Shown: positions 45,154 to 54,160 of the stretch, in pieces
How the letters are laid out: every line of letters starts with the position of its first letter
How positions within the stretch are numbered: the stretch's first letter is position 1
Assembly: GCF_024295805.1 (NCBI RefSeq)
Contig: NZ_JANCLX010000012.1
Coordinates: 1 to 64,000, forward strand
Source: Streptomyces cucumeris
GTDB lineage: Bacteria; Actinomycetota; Actinomycetes; Streptomycetales; Streptomycetaceae
DNA length: 64,000 nucleotides
Reading direction: 5' to 3'
Program-made: the position numbers and the translations under genes
Notes under the pieces: model-generated
Told to the model about the DNA's origin: nothing
The model's input: only the letters and a program-made list of their open reading frames with translations
The model's database searches: none

Positions 45154-45218
45154 GTTTCCGAAGCTACGCTAGTTTCAGAAATTTGTGAAGTTAAGGAACC
45201 GTATAAACTTATGATGAT

Positions 45219-45767
45219 GTGACGGAGAGAGGAGATGATGAGCTGGTGAGGGAGACGACGCAACCGGAGCGCGCGACGGACGTCTCGCGGGACCAAGAGG
45301 CGGTGTCGCGGTTCGTCGAGCGGTTCGCGGCGGATCTGGCCGAGGCCGGGATGCAGCGGATGGGCGCCCGGGTGTTCGCGGCCCTGCTCGTCTCCGACTC
45401 CGGACAGCTCACCTCCGCGGAGCTCGCGGAGCGGCTCCAGATCAGCCCGGCCGCGGTCTCGGGGGCGGTGCGCTACCTCACCCAGGTGGACATGGTCGCG
45501 CGGGAGCGGGAGCCCGGCTCACGCCGCGACCGCTACCGGCTGTACAACGAGGTCTGGTACGAGACGCTCACCCGCCGCGACCAGCTCCTCGCCCGCTGGG
45601 AGGGCACCATGCGGGACGGCGCCGAGGTGCTCGGACCCGACACCCCGGCCGGGCTGCGGGTCACCGAGACCGCCGACTTCTTCGACTTCATGCAGAAGGA
45701 ACTCCCCAAGATGCTCGACCGCTGGCGGGCCCACCAGGCCGCCCGCCGGGAGTCCGCCGACCTCTAG
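45219..45767 (+). CDS. GbsR/MarR-type regulator of the ABC exporter
   Basis: This protein is read from GTG 45219 (182 residues); a GTG at 45246 has better ribosome-binding spacing from GGAG and may be the real start. A winged-helix segment is visible in RMGARVFAALLVSDSGQLTSAELAERLQISPAAVSGAVRYLTQVDMVAREREPGSRRDRYRL (about 47-108). It lies divergent from the exporter genes and should repress them until a drug binds. The C-terminal part (VTETADFFDFMQKELPKMLDRWRAHQ) is probably for dimerisation. The shared region holds an AT-rich patch with TTTCAGAAA symmetry. Confidence 0.8.
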   Translation: MTERGDDELVRETTQPERATDVSRDQEAVSRFVERFAADLAEAGMQRMGARVFAALLVSDSGQLTSAELAERLQISPAAVSGAVRYLTQVDMVAREREPGSRRDRYRLYNEVWYETLTRRDQLLARWEGTMRDGAEVLGPDTPAGLRVTETADFFDFMQKELPKMLDRWRAHQAARRESADL

Positions 45768-45809
45768 GGCGTCTCCGCCCGATGCGGTCGAGCAGGGCTC
45801 CGGTGCCGG

Positions 45810-46859
45810 TCAGGTGCGGTGCGGCAGGATCAGGGTCCAGGCCTCGGTGAGGACGGTCCAGGTGCGGCTGCGGACCGGACCGCGGACCAGGGCGTCCGCG
45901 CGATAGCGGAAGTCCTGGCCGGAGACGGTGACCGCGCGCGCCAGCGCGCGCACCGGACCACCGGCCGCGTGCGGATGGACCACGACCTCGGCCAGTCCGC
46001 CGTCGCCCGGGCCGGCCGCGGTGGCCACCGAGACCCGGGTGACCGGCCGGTCCAGATCGGTCAGCAGGACCCCGTCCGCCTCGACCCGCAGTCGGTGCGG
46101 GGGCGGCGGGTGGACACGGCGGCGGGTGCCCCCGGTCAGGCCGATGACCGGGAGCGACAGCAGCGTCAGCGCTGTGCGCGCGGTGCGCGCCGCCGGAGTC
46201 CACCACGGCGGGGAGCCATCGCCCGGCGGGCCCGCGCCCGGGCTCTCGCGGTGGTCCCGGTGGCCGTTCAGCCGGCCAGGGCCGGATGCGTGGCCCGCCG
46301 GTGGACCGGGCTCGGACGCCGGGCCCGGCCCGGCCCCGTCCGCGTCGTACGGCTCCTGGCCCGCGGGCCGCACCGCCGGGTCGGTCCGCGGCCCGGACGG
46401 GATCCGCAGTCCGCCGAGCACCACCCCGCCGCTGTCGTCCACCAGCAGGTCACGCGGGTGCGCGACACCGTCGAGGACGGTACGGGCGGCCGTGACCGGA
46501 TCGGTCGGCACCCCCAGCGACCGGGCCAGGGCGACCGTGGCCGGTCCGCCGACCGGGACCACCGACAGCGTGGCGTCCGCCAGCTCCCGGCGGCGGTGGA
46601 GCACCTCGACCACGCGCAGCAGCGCGCGGTCGTCACCGACCACCACCGGACGGCGGGCGCCACGGCGGGCGAGGGCCCGCTCGACTTCGTCCGGGCCGTC
46701 CGGGAGACAGATTTTCGTCTGTGCGCCCGCGCACAGCACATCCTTCGCGATGCGCACCGACTCCCCGTCCGTTCGCCGGGCAGCGGGGTCGATGACCACA
46801 AGCAGGGGGCGCTCCCGGACGGTGTCCGGCGGAGAGTGCCAGGGGTCTGGAGCCGACAC
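45810..46859 (-). CDS. Diacylglycerol/sphingosine kinase-like protein
   Basis: This 349-residue protein has a lipid-kinase-like start (PLLVVIDPAARRTDGESVRIAKDVL, then ARRPVVVGDDRALLRVVEVLH) and a C-terminal beta-rich domain (GVLLTDLDRPVTRVSVATAAG, VSGQDFRYRADALVRGPVRS). In active kinases the first nucleotide-binding motif is GGDGT; here the matching position reads VVGDDRAL, and the usual GTGND sequence is VPVGGPATVAL. Key glycines are thus altered, so ATP binding may be weak or lost. It may be a pseudoenzyme or a divergent branch. A Pro/Gly-rich linker separates the domains. The gene is divergent from purA across 155 bp. Confidence 0.65.
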   Translation of the reverse strand: MSAPDPWHSPPDTVRERPLLVVIDPAARRTDGESVRIAKDVLCAGAQTKICLPDGPDEVERALARRGARRPVVVGDDRALLRVVEVLHRRRELADATLSVVPVGGPATVALARSLGVPTDPVTAARTVLDGVAHPRDLLVDDSGGVVLGGLRIPSGPRTDPAVRPAGQEPYDADGAGPGPASEPGPPAGHASGPGRLNGHRDHRESPGAGPPGDGSPPWWTPAARTARTALTLLSLPVIGLTGGTRRRVHPPPPHRLRVEADGVLLTDLDRPVTRVSVATAAGPGDGGLAEVVVHPHAAGGPVRALARAVTVSGQDFRYRADALVRGPVRSRTWTVLTEAWTLILPHRT

Positions 46860-46892
46860 CTCGGTCCTTCCTCAGGTAATCTCTCGGTGCAA

Positions 46893-46920
46893 GAGCCCCT
46901 GTCGCTGTTGCGCCAGGGGC
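46893..46920 (+). promoter_or_regulatory. Hairpin in the purA leader region
   Basis: An 8-bp stem AGCCCCTG / CAGGGGCT with a 12-base loop lies between the divergent kinase-like gene and purA, about 95 bp before the purA start, and is followed by TCGTCT. It could attenuate purA transcription or end a short leader; there is no poly-T run to prove it. Confidence 0.45.
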
Positions 46921-47014
46921 TTCGTCTATCCGGGGCACCGGTTCGACGGCTCTGGTGGTGGCGCGCGCCACCCACGCACGTTGGACATGCCCCGCCCGGA
47001 AGGGGTGTACGCCT

Positions 47015-48298
47015 GTGCCCGCACTTGTGCTGCTCGGTGCTCAGTGGGGTGACGAGGGCAAGGGAAAGGCCACCGACCTGCTCGGCGGCTCGGTTGATTA
47101 TGTGGTGCGCTACCAGGGCGGCAACAACGCAGGCCACACGGTCGTCGTCGGCGACCAGAAGTACGCGCTGCACCTTCTCCCGTCCGGCATCCTCTCGCCC
47201 GGATGCACCCCGGTCATCGGCAACGGTGTCGTCGTGGACCCCGCGGTCCTGCTCTCCGAGCTGAGCGGGCTGAACGAACGCGGCGTCGACACGTCCAAGC
47301 TGATGATCAGCGGTAACGCGCATCTGATCACGCCGTACCACACCACCCTCGACAAGGTGACCGAGCGCTTCCTGGGGAAGCGCAAGATCGGCACCACCGG
47401 CCGGGGCATCGGACCGTCCTACGCGGACAAGATCAACCGCGTGGGTATCCGGGTGCAGGACATCTTCGACGAGTCCATCCTGCGGCAGAAGGTCGAAGCC
47501 GCCCTGGACATGAAGAACCAGGTCCTCGCCAAGCTCTACAACCGGCGCGCCATCGCCGTCGACCAGGTCGTCGAGGAGCTGCTCGGCTACGCGGACGAGC
47601 TCCGGGGCTTCGTCGCGGACACCACCCTGGTGCTCAACGACGCCATCGACGAGGGCAAGGTCGTGCTCTTCGAGGGCGGCCAGGGCACCCTGCTGGACGT
47701 GGACCACGGCACGTACCCCTTCGTCACCTCCTCCAACCCGACCGCCGGCGGTGCCTGCACCGGCGCGGGTGTGGGCCCGACGAAGATCAACCGCGTGATC
47801 GGCATCCTGAAGGCGTACACCACGCGCGTCGGCGCGGGTCCGTTCCCGACGGAGCTGCACGACGAGGACGGCGAGAAGCTGCGCACCATCGGCGGTGAGC
47901 GCGGTGTGACCACCGGCCGTGACCGCCGCTGCGGCTGGTTCGACGCGGTGATCGCGCGCTACGCGACCCGGGTCAACGGGCTCACCGACTTCTTCCTGAC
48001 CAAGCTGGACGTGCTCACCGGCTGGGAGCGGATCCCGGTCTGCGTGGCGTACGAGATCGACGGCAAGCGGGTCGAGGAGCTGCCGTACAGCCAGACCGAC
48101 TTCCACCACGCCAAGCCGATCTACGAGACGCTGCCGGGGTGGACGGAGGACATCAGCAAGGCGAAGACCTTCGACGACCTCCCGAAGAACGCGCAGCGTT
48201 ATGTCCAGGCGCTGGAGGACATGTCGGGCGCGCCGATCTCGGCGATCGGTGTCGGTCCGGGCCGCGACGAGACGATCCAGATCAACTCGTTCCTCTGA
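47015..48298 (+). CDS. purA: Adenylosuccinate synthetase
   Basis: This 427-residue protein is read from GTG 47015, where VPALVLLGAQWGDEGKGK starts; the frame is open further left but has no sensible start. Motifs: GAQWGDEGKGK (GTP loop), NNAGHTVVVG, GTTGRGIGPSY, FEGGQGTLLDVDHGTYPFVTSSN and GVTTGRDRRCGWFDA. It joins IMP and aspartate with GTP hydrolysis to adenylosuccinate, the first committed step to AMP. It is a single gene closed by a 20-bp-stem terminator. Length is that of the bacterial enzyme. Confidence 0.97.
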   Translation: MPALVLLGAQWGDEGKGKATDLLGGSVDYVVRYQGGNNAGHTVVVGDQKYALHLLPSGILSPGCTPVIGNGVVVDPAVLLSELSGLNERGVDTSKLMISGNAHLITPYHTTLDKVTERFLGKRKIGTTGRGIGPSYADKINRVGIRVQDIFDESILRQKVEAALDMKNQVLAKLYNRRAIAVDQVVEELLGYADELRGFVADTTLVLNDAIDEGKVVLFEGGQGTLLDVDHGTYPFVTSSNPTAGGACTGAGVGPTKINRVIGILKAYTTRVGAGPFPTELHDEDGEKLRTIGGERGVTTGRDRRCGWFDAVIARYATRVNGLTDFFLTKLDVLTGWERIPVCVAYEIDGKRVEELPYSQTDFHHAKPIYETLPGWTEDISKAKTFDDLPKNAQRYVQALEDMSGAPISAIGVGPGRDETIQINSFL

Positions 48299-48317
48299 GC
48301 CCAGGGGTCCAAGGACG

Positions 48318-48360
48318 ACGAAGTCCCCGGCCGTATCCGCGATACGGCCGGGGACTTCGT
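48318..48360. terminator. Long-stem terminator of purA
   Basis: A 20-bp perfect stem (ACGAAGTCCCCGGCCGTATC with its complement) around a 3-base loop lies between the convergent purA and kinase genes and probably works in both directions. Confidence 0.85.
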
Positions 48361-48375
48361 ATATGACCGTCCGGG

Positions 48376-50229
48376 TCAGTGCCCGGCGGGCGGACCGAAC
48401 ATCCCGGCGGGCGGCGCGGGCTGCCGCCCGGCCGGGCCCGGGGACCGCTGCTCCTGCATCCTGGTGATCCGCACCACCACGGTGAGGGCAAGCACCGCGC
48501 ACAGCAGCGAGACGATGTCGTCCACGATCAGGAAGGCGGCGGCGACCTGCAGCTCCTTGTCGGTCTCGCTCCCGAGCTCGACGAGTCCGGTGATCGGCTC
48601 GATCCAGAACATCGCCACGAACAGCGTCCACCACCAGTGCAGCACCGACCGGGAGACCCGTCCGGGGCCCGGGGCCACGCTGGAGTTCCAGATGTCATTG
48701 GCGATCTGCTTCGGCTGCCATAGCTGGGCGACCGGGATGAACCAGGAGCCGACGGCATAGCCGCTGCTGAACCGCTGCCGTCCCGGTGCCAGCACCGTGG
48801 CGTTGAGGTAGACGCGGCGGAACCAGACCAGCCACATCACCAGCACCGCCACCGCGCTGAACAGCAGGAACATATCCATGGGTTCCACCGCGTCCTTGCG
48901 GTGGTCGACCGCCGCCCTGGTGCCGCTGCCGTCGAGCAGATCGCGGTAGGCGCCGAACAGCGACAGATTCAGATACAGGTGGATGACGGTCAGCACGATC
49001 CAGATGCCGAACACCGTCAGCACCCCGGTGCACAGCCCCCGCGCCGACTTCAGCACCGCGGCCGTCCGCCCCTGGTACGGGAACGGCGTCTGATGGCCGC
49101 CCGGCCAGGGCTGGCCGTACTGCGGTGCGGGCGCGCCCACCCCGGTCACCGGATAGCCGGGCGATCCGGCGTGCGGGGGTGAGCCGTACGCGGAGGGCGT
49201 GGCGTACCCCGAGTGGGGCGCGTGTCCGGTGTGGGCCGTGGGAGGGGTGGGCGTCGAGGGGGCGGCCGGGTGGGCGTAGGCGGTGGCATGCGGGCCCACC
49301 GGGCCCTGCTGGGCGTTCTCCGCCTCCACCTCCAGCAGTTGGAGCGCGTCCCGGCCGAGCCGCGCGAGCAGTTCACCGGGCAGCCAGGTCTCGGACTCCG
49401 GACCGGTCCGCTCGGTGTACGCCACGAGGTCCTCGACCGAGGGCCGCAGCGCCGCGTCCTTGTTGAGACAGGCGGAGACGATGCCGTGCAGCCCCTCGGG
49501 CAGCCCGGTCAGATCGGGCTCCTCCTGGGCTATCCGGTACATCAGGGCGTGGATACCGCTGGCCACACTGCCGAACGGCTGGCGCCCGGTGGCCGCGAAG
49601 GCCAGCACCGAGCCCAGACAGAACACATCGCTGGCCGCGGTGACCACTTCGCCGCGCACCTGCTCGGGCGACATGAACCCGGGGGAGCCGACGACCGCGC
49701 CGGTCATCGTCAGATTGCCGCCCACCGTGCTGTCCACCGCGTCCAGGGCGCGGGCGATCCCGAAGTCGATGACCCGCGGGCCGTCGATGGTGATGAGGAT
49801 GTTGGACGGTTTGAGGTCCCGGTGGACCAGCCCGGCGCCGTGGATGTCACGCAGCGCCAGGGACAGTCCGTGGGCCAGCACCCGCACCGAATGCTCGGGC
49901 AGTGCCCCGAAGCCCTCGGCCACCACATCGTGCAGCGAGGGCCCGCCGATGTAGCCGGTGGCCACCCACGGCACCTCGGCGTTGGTATCGGCGTCCAGGA
50001 CGGGCGCGGTCCACTGCCCGCCGACCCGTCTCGCCGCCTCCACCTCCCGCTGGAAGCGGCCGCGGAAGTCGGCCTGGCGGGCGAGTTCGGCCTGTACCAG
50101 TTTGACGGCGACGGTACGGCCGCGGGCGGAACGGGCGAGGAAGACCTTGCCCATACCGCCCTCGCCCAGCTTGCCGAGCAGCCGGTACTCGCCGATCCAC
50201 CGCGGGTCCTGGGCCCCGAGGTTCTCCAT
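48376..50229 (-). CDS. Ser/Thr protein kinase with DUF4328-type membrane domain
   Basis: This 617-residue protein begins with a bacterial Hanks-type kinase domain (1-265): GEGGMGKVFLARSARGRTVAVKLV (glycine loop and lysine), VHRDLKPSNILI (catalytic loop), VIDFGIARAL (DFG) and GSPGFMSPEQVRG. A Pro/Gly/His-rich linker (about 300-380) leads to a membrane part of four or five helices (LCTGVLTVFGIWIVLTVIHLY, FLLFSAVAVLVMWLVWF, SVLHWWWTLFVAMFWIEPITGLV, FLIVDDIVSLLCAVLALTVVVRI), resembling DUF4328. This links cytosolic phosphorylation to a membrane sensor. The gene is 51 bp downstream of a paralogous kinase gene on the same strand. Confidence 0.87.
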   Translation of the reverse strand: MENLGAQDPRWIGEYRLLGKLGEGGMGKVFLARSARGRTVAVKLVQAELARQADFRGRFQREVEAARRVGGQWTAPVLDADTNAEVPWVATGYIGGPSLHDVVAEGFGALPEHSVRVLAHGLSLALRDIHGAGLVHRDLKPSNILITIDGPRVIDFGIARALDAVDSTVGGNLTMTGAVVGSPGFMSPEQVRGEVVTAASDVFCLGSVLAFAATGRQPFGSVASGIHALMYRIAQEEPDLTGLPEGLHGIVSACLNKDAALRPSVEDLVAYTERTGPESETWLPGELLARLGRDALQLLEVEAENAQQGPVGPHATAYAHPAAPSTPTPPTAHTGHAPHSGYATPSAYGSPPHAGSPGYPVTGVGAPAPQYGQPWPGGHQTPFPYQGRTAAVLKSARGLCTGVLTVFGIWIVLTVIHLYLNLSLFGAYRDLLDGSGTRAAVDHRKDAVEPMDMFLLFSAVAVLVMWLVWFRRVYLNATVLAPGRQRFSSGYAVGSWFIPVAQLWQPKQIANDIWNSSVAPGPGRVSRSVLHWWWTLFVAMFWIEPITGLVELGSETDKELQVAAAFLIVDDIVSLLCAVLALTVVVRITRMQEQRSPGPAGRQPAPPAGMFGPPAGH

Positions 50230-50280
50230 CGCGGTGTGGCTCCTGTCCGTGTGCCGACGGTCCGTCTGCCGATCGGCCGA

Positions 50281-52851
50281 TCAGTTGAGTCGGGTGAATG
50301 TCTGGGTCATCGTCTCATCGCTGTAGTCATCCGGGTCGTCGTACTCCACTCGGAGTTTGTCCTTGCCGGAGGCGGTGAATGTCAGCGAATCACCCGGTGT
50401 GCACAGATCCTTGGGGTTGCCGTCGGTGACCCTGGTCGGGCTGAGCACCACTCCCTTGGAGACCGAGGCCAGCATCCGCTTGCCCTCGCAGTGGTACTTC
50501 TTGCTGTCGCCGACCTCCTCGGCCACCGCGGTGCCGACCGCGCCCTGACGGATGGTGATCTTGAGGGTGGCGTCGTCCTTCCCGAACGCGCTCTTGGCCA
50601 GCCAGGTGCCCTCGTAGGTGGCCGGGACGGGCTTGCCGCCGGACTTCGCGGGGCGCAGCGTGGCCTCGGACGAACCGTCGGTGGTGCTCCAGGCGATCGA
50701 CCCATCGTTGCCCAGCCGCAGGGTCTGTTCACCGACCGCGCTGCACGCGTCGTCGGGAACGCTGGTGTCCACCTCCTCGTCCTCGATCAGCAGCAGGCTG
50801 TCGGCGGACTTCAGGGTGGCCGAGGTCTGGCAGAACATGTCCTCGGTCGAGGTCAGGGTGTCGGCGACGGGTGCGCCCACCTGCCCCTGGGAGAGCACGA
50901 TCCGGCGGATCTTGCCGGTGGTCTCACCGCTCTCCGTGATCTCCCCCTCCCAGGCGCCCAGATACTCCTTGGGCACATCGCCGGTGGAGCCCAGTTTGGT
51001 GGAGGACGGGCCGGGGGAGCCCGAACCGCCGGGCTCGCCACCGGGCGTGCCGCCGGTGTCGGCGCCACCGGGATCGGCGGGGGCGGTGTGCGTGGCCTTG
51101 TCGTGGTCGGGCCCGGCCTTGTCGCCCTTGCCGTCGTTGCCCTTGAGGACGGCGACGGCGGCCACCCCGGCTATCAGCACGGTGGCCACGGCGGCCGAGG
51201 TGATGATCAGCGCCTTGCGGCGGCGGCGCTTGGGCGGCTGGGGCGCGGCCGGACCGCCGGGGCCACCCGGGCCCTGGGGCCCGCCCGGACCCGCCGGACC
51301 GGCGGGGCCGAAGCCGGTGGAGCCGTGGAGGTGCGGGGCGCCGGAGCCGCCGCCCCGCGGCGGGGTGTCGAACGAGGTGACCGCCGGCGGCCCGAAGGCC
51401 TGCGGCGGGGTGGGTGCGGCAGCCGCCGCCGGCCGTGGCGCGGGCTGCTCCGCCCGCTGGGCGTCCGGTGCGTCCGGAGTGGGCGCGGGTGCGCCGTCCT
51501 GGCGGCGCGGGTCGGATGTGGCCCGCGGGGCGGATGGCTGAGCCGACGGTGTCCCGGCGGCCGGGGTGCCGGGGGTGTCCTGGGCGTCGGTGTTCCGGGC
51601 GTCGGCGGCGTGTGCGTCCGGGCCCGGTACCGCCGCGTCCGGCGTCTCGGCGTTCCGTGCGTCGTTCTCCGGAGCCGGTGCCGGTGCCGGTGCCGGTGCC
51701 GGTGCCGAGTCCGGCTTCGGCGGAGTGGCCGGGGCCGGGGGCATGGGCGGCGCGGCGGGCTGCGGAGGCTTCGGCGGCTCCGCCGGTGCCAGCGGGAAGG
51801 AGGTGGCCGACGGCGGCGCGGTGGGCGGCGGCGGGGTCGACGGCGGTGCCGGGAGCGGGGGCCGCGCCGGTCCGGCGACCGGCGGCGCCGACGGCGGGGC
51901 GGGCATCCCCGGGGTCAGCGGCGCGGCGGGCGTCTCGACCTCGAGGAGCTGCACCGCGTGCCGGCCGAGCTGTGCCACGAGGGTGCCGGGCAGCCAGGGT
52001 TCACCGGCCCCGGTGCCGTCCTCGTCCACGTCCGGCGCGTCCCCGCCGGTGCGTTCCAGCAGGGCGTCCAGGCCTGGCCGGTCCTCCGGCGTCTTCCGCA
52101 GACAGTCGGTGACCAGCTCGCGCAGGTTCTCGGGCAGACCGCCGAGGTCCGGCTCCTCCTGTGCGATCCGGTACATCACCGCGTGCACACCGCTGTCGGA
52201 GGTGCCGAACGGCTGGCGCCCGGTGGCCGCGAAGGCCAGCACCGAACCCAGGCAGAACACATCGCTCGCCGGGGTGACCCGCTCACCGCGCACCTGCTCG
52301 GGCGACATGAAGCCGGGTGAGCCCACCACGGCGCCGCTGCGGGTGAGCAGACCGTCCGTCACGGTCTCCAGGGCCCGCGCGATACCGAAGTCGATGACGC
52401 GCGGACCGTCGATGGTGACCAGGATGTTGGAAGGCTTCAGATCGCGGTGGACCAGACCGGCGGTGTGGATGTCATGCAGCGCGCGGGTGAGTCCGTTGCC
52501 GAGGACGCGTACCGTCCGTTCGGGCAGGGGCCCCGATTCGGCGACGATCGTGTGCAGCGAGGGTCCGGCGATATAGCCGGTGGCGACCCAGGGAGTGGCG
52601 GCCTCGGTATCGGCGTCGAGGACCGGCGCGGTCCACTCCCCGCCGACCCGCTGGGCGGCCCGCACCTCCTGCTTGAACCGCCGTCTGAATTCGGCCTGCT
52701 GAGCGAGCTCCGTCTGGACCAGCTTCACCGCCACCGTGCGGCCGCGGGAGGAGTGGGCCAGGAACACCCGGCCCATACCGCCCGCGCCCAGCCGCCGCAG
52801 CAGCCGGTAGTCGCCGATCCAGCGAGGGTCCTCGGCCCCCAGGTCTTCCAT
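50281..52851 (-). CDS. Ser/Thr protein kinase with extracellular duplicated sensor domain
   Basis: This 856-residue protein has a kinase domain (1-265: LGAGGMGRVFLAHSSRGRTVAVKLV, VHRDLKPSNILV, DFGIARALE) much like its neighbour. A 270-residue Pro/Ala-rich linker includes an Ala-Pro run coded by 5 or more copies of a 6-bp unit (51674-51703). One TM helix (ALIITSAAVATVLIAGVAAVAVL) follows, then an extracellular part of two related segments (EYLGAWEGEITESGETTGKI ... and TYEGTWLAKSAFGKDDATLK ...), each with a pair of Cys. No PASTA domain is present. The repeat suggests that it binds a ligand through a beta-rich fold. Confidence 0.87.
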   Translation of the reverse strand: MEDLGAEDPRWIGDYRLLRRLGAGGMGRVFLAHSSRGRTVAVKLVQTELAQQAEFRRRFKQEVRAAQRVGGEWTAPVLDADTEAATPWVATGYIAGPSLHTIVAESGPLPERTVRVLGNGLTRALHDIHTAGLVHRDLKPSNILVTIDGPRVIDFGIARALETVTDGLLTRSGAVVGSPGFMSPEQVRGERVTPASDVFCLGSVLAFAATGRQPFGTSDSGVHAVMYRIAQEEPDLGGLPENLRELVTDCLRKTPEDRPGLDALLERTGGDAPDVDEDGTGAGEPWLPGTLVAQLGRHAVQLLEVETPAAPLTPGMPAPPSAPPVAGPARPPLPAPPSTPPPPTAPPSATSFPLAPAEPPKPPQPAAPPMPPAPATPPKPDSAPAPAPAPAPAPENDARNAETPDAAVPGPDAHAADARNTDAQDTPGTPAAGTPSAQPSAPRATSDPRRQDGAPAPTPDAPDAQRAEQPAPRPAAAAAPTPPQAFGPPAVTSFDTPPRGGGSGAPHLHGSTGFGPAGPAGPGGPQGPGGPGGPAAPQPPKRRRRKALIITSAAVATVLIAGVAAVAVLKGNDGKGDKAGPDHDKATHTAPADPGGADTGGTPGGEPGGSGSPGPSSTKLGSTGDVPKEYLGAWEGEITESGETTGKIRRIVLSQGQVGAPVADTLTSTEDMFCQTSATLKSADSLLLIEDEEVDTSVPDDACSAVGEQTLRLGNDGSIAWSTTDGSSEATLRPAKSGGKPVPATYEGTWLAKSAFGKDDATLKITIRQGAVGTAVAEEVGDSKKYHCEGKRMLASVSKGVVLSPTRVTDGNPKDLCTPGDSLTFTASGKDKLRVEYDDPDDYSDETMTQTFTRLN

Positions 52852-52883
52852 GCGTCGTCGTCCCTTCCCCTGATCCCCCTGAT

Positions 52884-52912
52884 CAGCCCCCCGAGAGAAT
52901 AAAGGGGGGCTG
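52884..52912 (-). terminator. Terminator of the MarR/DJ-1 operon
   Basis: A 9-bp stem CAGCCCCCC / GGGGGGCTG surrounds an 11-base loop in the 137 bp between the MarR gene and the kinase gene. Its T-containing loop suits the minus direction. Confidence 0.6.
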
Positions 52913-52988
52913 GGAGCGAAATGGACGACGCATGGGATCCGTTATCGGTTCCGTATCTGACCGGGACCTGTCGCGCGACGGCGGCCGG

Positions 52989-53477
52989 TCAGGTCCCGGG
53001 GGTGTCCGCGGCGCCGGGCTCCAGGGCGTCGAGGGCCTCCGTCAGCCGGCGCAGGGCCTCCCTCACCTCCGCCAATCCGGCCGCCCCGCCGAGCTGTTCG
53101 GCGAGCTGTCCGGCGAACTCCCGGTGGCCGGGAACGATCGCCCGCACCGCGGTGAGGCCCGCCTCGGTGGGGGCGAGGAGTTTGGCCCGGCGGTGGGCGG
53201 GGTTGGGGAGGTAGACCGCGAGCCCCGCGTCGACGAGCAGGTCCGCGACACGCTGCACGCTCTGCCGGGTGATGCCCATGGCGCGGGCGATCCCGGCCAC
53301 CGGCAGCGGCTCCTCCAGGACCGCGCCGAGCACCTGCCAGCGGGCGGCGGTCAGTCCGGCCGGACGGGAGAGCCGTTCGGAGACGGCGAGGAACTGCCCG
53401 TTCAGCCGGAACACCGACAGCGCCGTCCCGCTGAGCAACGCGGGCACCTCATCGCCCCCGCCGGTGCCGTCCGTCAT
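52989..53477 (-). CDS. MarR-family transcriptional regulator
   Basis: This 162-residue protein is a winged-helix regulator: ARWQVLGAVLEEPLPVAGIARAMGITRQSVQRVADLLVDAGLAVYLPNPAHRRAKLLAPTEAGLTAV (about 40-105), with helices on both sides for dimerisation. It starts at an ATG that overlaps the stop of the DJ-1-like gene by 4 bp, so it is the second gene of an operon. MarR proteins usually bind palindromes in their own promoter and are released by phenols, oxidants or drugs. Two palindromes lie just upstream of the operon (54161-54193). Confidence 0.88.
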   Translation of the reverse strand: MTDGTGGGDEVPALLSGTALSVFRLNGQFLAVSERLSRPAGLTAARWQVLGAVLEEPLPVAGIARAMGITRQSVQRVADLLVDAGLAVYLPNPAHRRAKLLAPTEAGLTAVRAIVPGHREFAGQLAEQLGGAAGLAEVREALRRLTEALDALEPGAADTPGT

Positions 53478-54109
53478 CGCGTGGCCGCCGCCTCGAGGAC
53501 GCCGTACGCGGTCGCGTCGGATGCCGAGAACAGCCGGAACCAGGCGTCCAGCACCTCGGGTTCGAACGCCTCCAGCCGGGCCAGGATCTCCCGGGCGAAC
53601 GCGACGGGCTCGGTCGGCCCGGCCGTGATCAGACCGCTCTCCGCGTCGGTGACCGCGTCCGCCTCGCGGTAGTGGTCACCGCCCTTGTAGCCGGTGGCGG
53701 CCAGGAACTCGGCGGCGGCGCTGGTGTGTTCCCGTTCGTCCAGCAGCCCCTCCATCGCCAGCCCCGCCGTGGCGCCGCAGATCGCCGCGACCGGTACCCC
53801 CGCCTCCAGGAACTCACGTGCGGCGCGGGTGAAGCGCGACATCTCCGGATCGCCCTCCCAGGCGGTGGCGCCGGGGAGGATCAGCATCGCGCTGTCCTCG
53901 GGCCGCAGCTCCGCCAGTGTCAGATCGGGCTGGATGCGCATCCCGCCCATCGTGGTCACCGGACCCGGCCGGGCCGCGACATACGCGACGGTGAAGCCCT
54001 CGCGGGGCGGTCGGTGGAAGGTGGTCTCGCGGAGGTGGGCGGTGATGTGCCCGATCTCCCAGTCGGCGAGCGTGTCGTAGACGGCCACGTGCACGGTACG
54101 GCGTCCCAT
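53474..54109 (-). CDS. DJ-1/PfpI-family protein
   Basis: This 211-residue protein is read from ATG 54109. It has the class I glutamine-amidotransferase-like fold: RRTVHVAVYDTLADWEIGHITAHL at the start, AMLILPGATAWEGDPEM, and the nucleophile cysteine in VAAICGATAGLAMEG. It then ends with an extra C-terminal segment (FAREILARLEAFEPEVLDAWFRLF). Members may be glyoxalases, proteases or protein repair enzymes; family members near MarR genes often respond to electrophiles. It is co-transcribed with the MarR regulator gene, which presumably represses both. Confidence 0.85.
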   Translation of the reverse strand: MGRRTVHVAVYDTLADWEIGHITAHLRETTFHRPPREGFTVAYVAARPGPVTTMGGMRIQPDLTLAELRPEDSAMLILPGATAWEGDPEMSRFTRAAREFLEAGVPVAAICGATAGLAMEGLLDEREHTSAAAEFLAATGYKGGDHYREADAVTDAESGLITAGPTEPVAFAREILARLEAFEPEVLDAWFRLFSASDATAYGVLEAAATR

Positions 54110-54160
54110 GGTCTCTCCTCGGTCCGATGCGCGAGGCTCCCCGTTCGGCCCCGCGTCGAT

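Noticed and set aside
46860..47014. Purine riboswitch upstream of purA
   Set aside because: No purine-aptamer core was recognised; only a single hairpin is evident.
49213..52320. Long plus-strand open frame across the two kinase genes
   Set aside because: It is the shadow of the kinase genes in a GC-rich genome; the frame contains no domain and the kinase motifs on the minus strand are clear.
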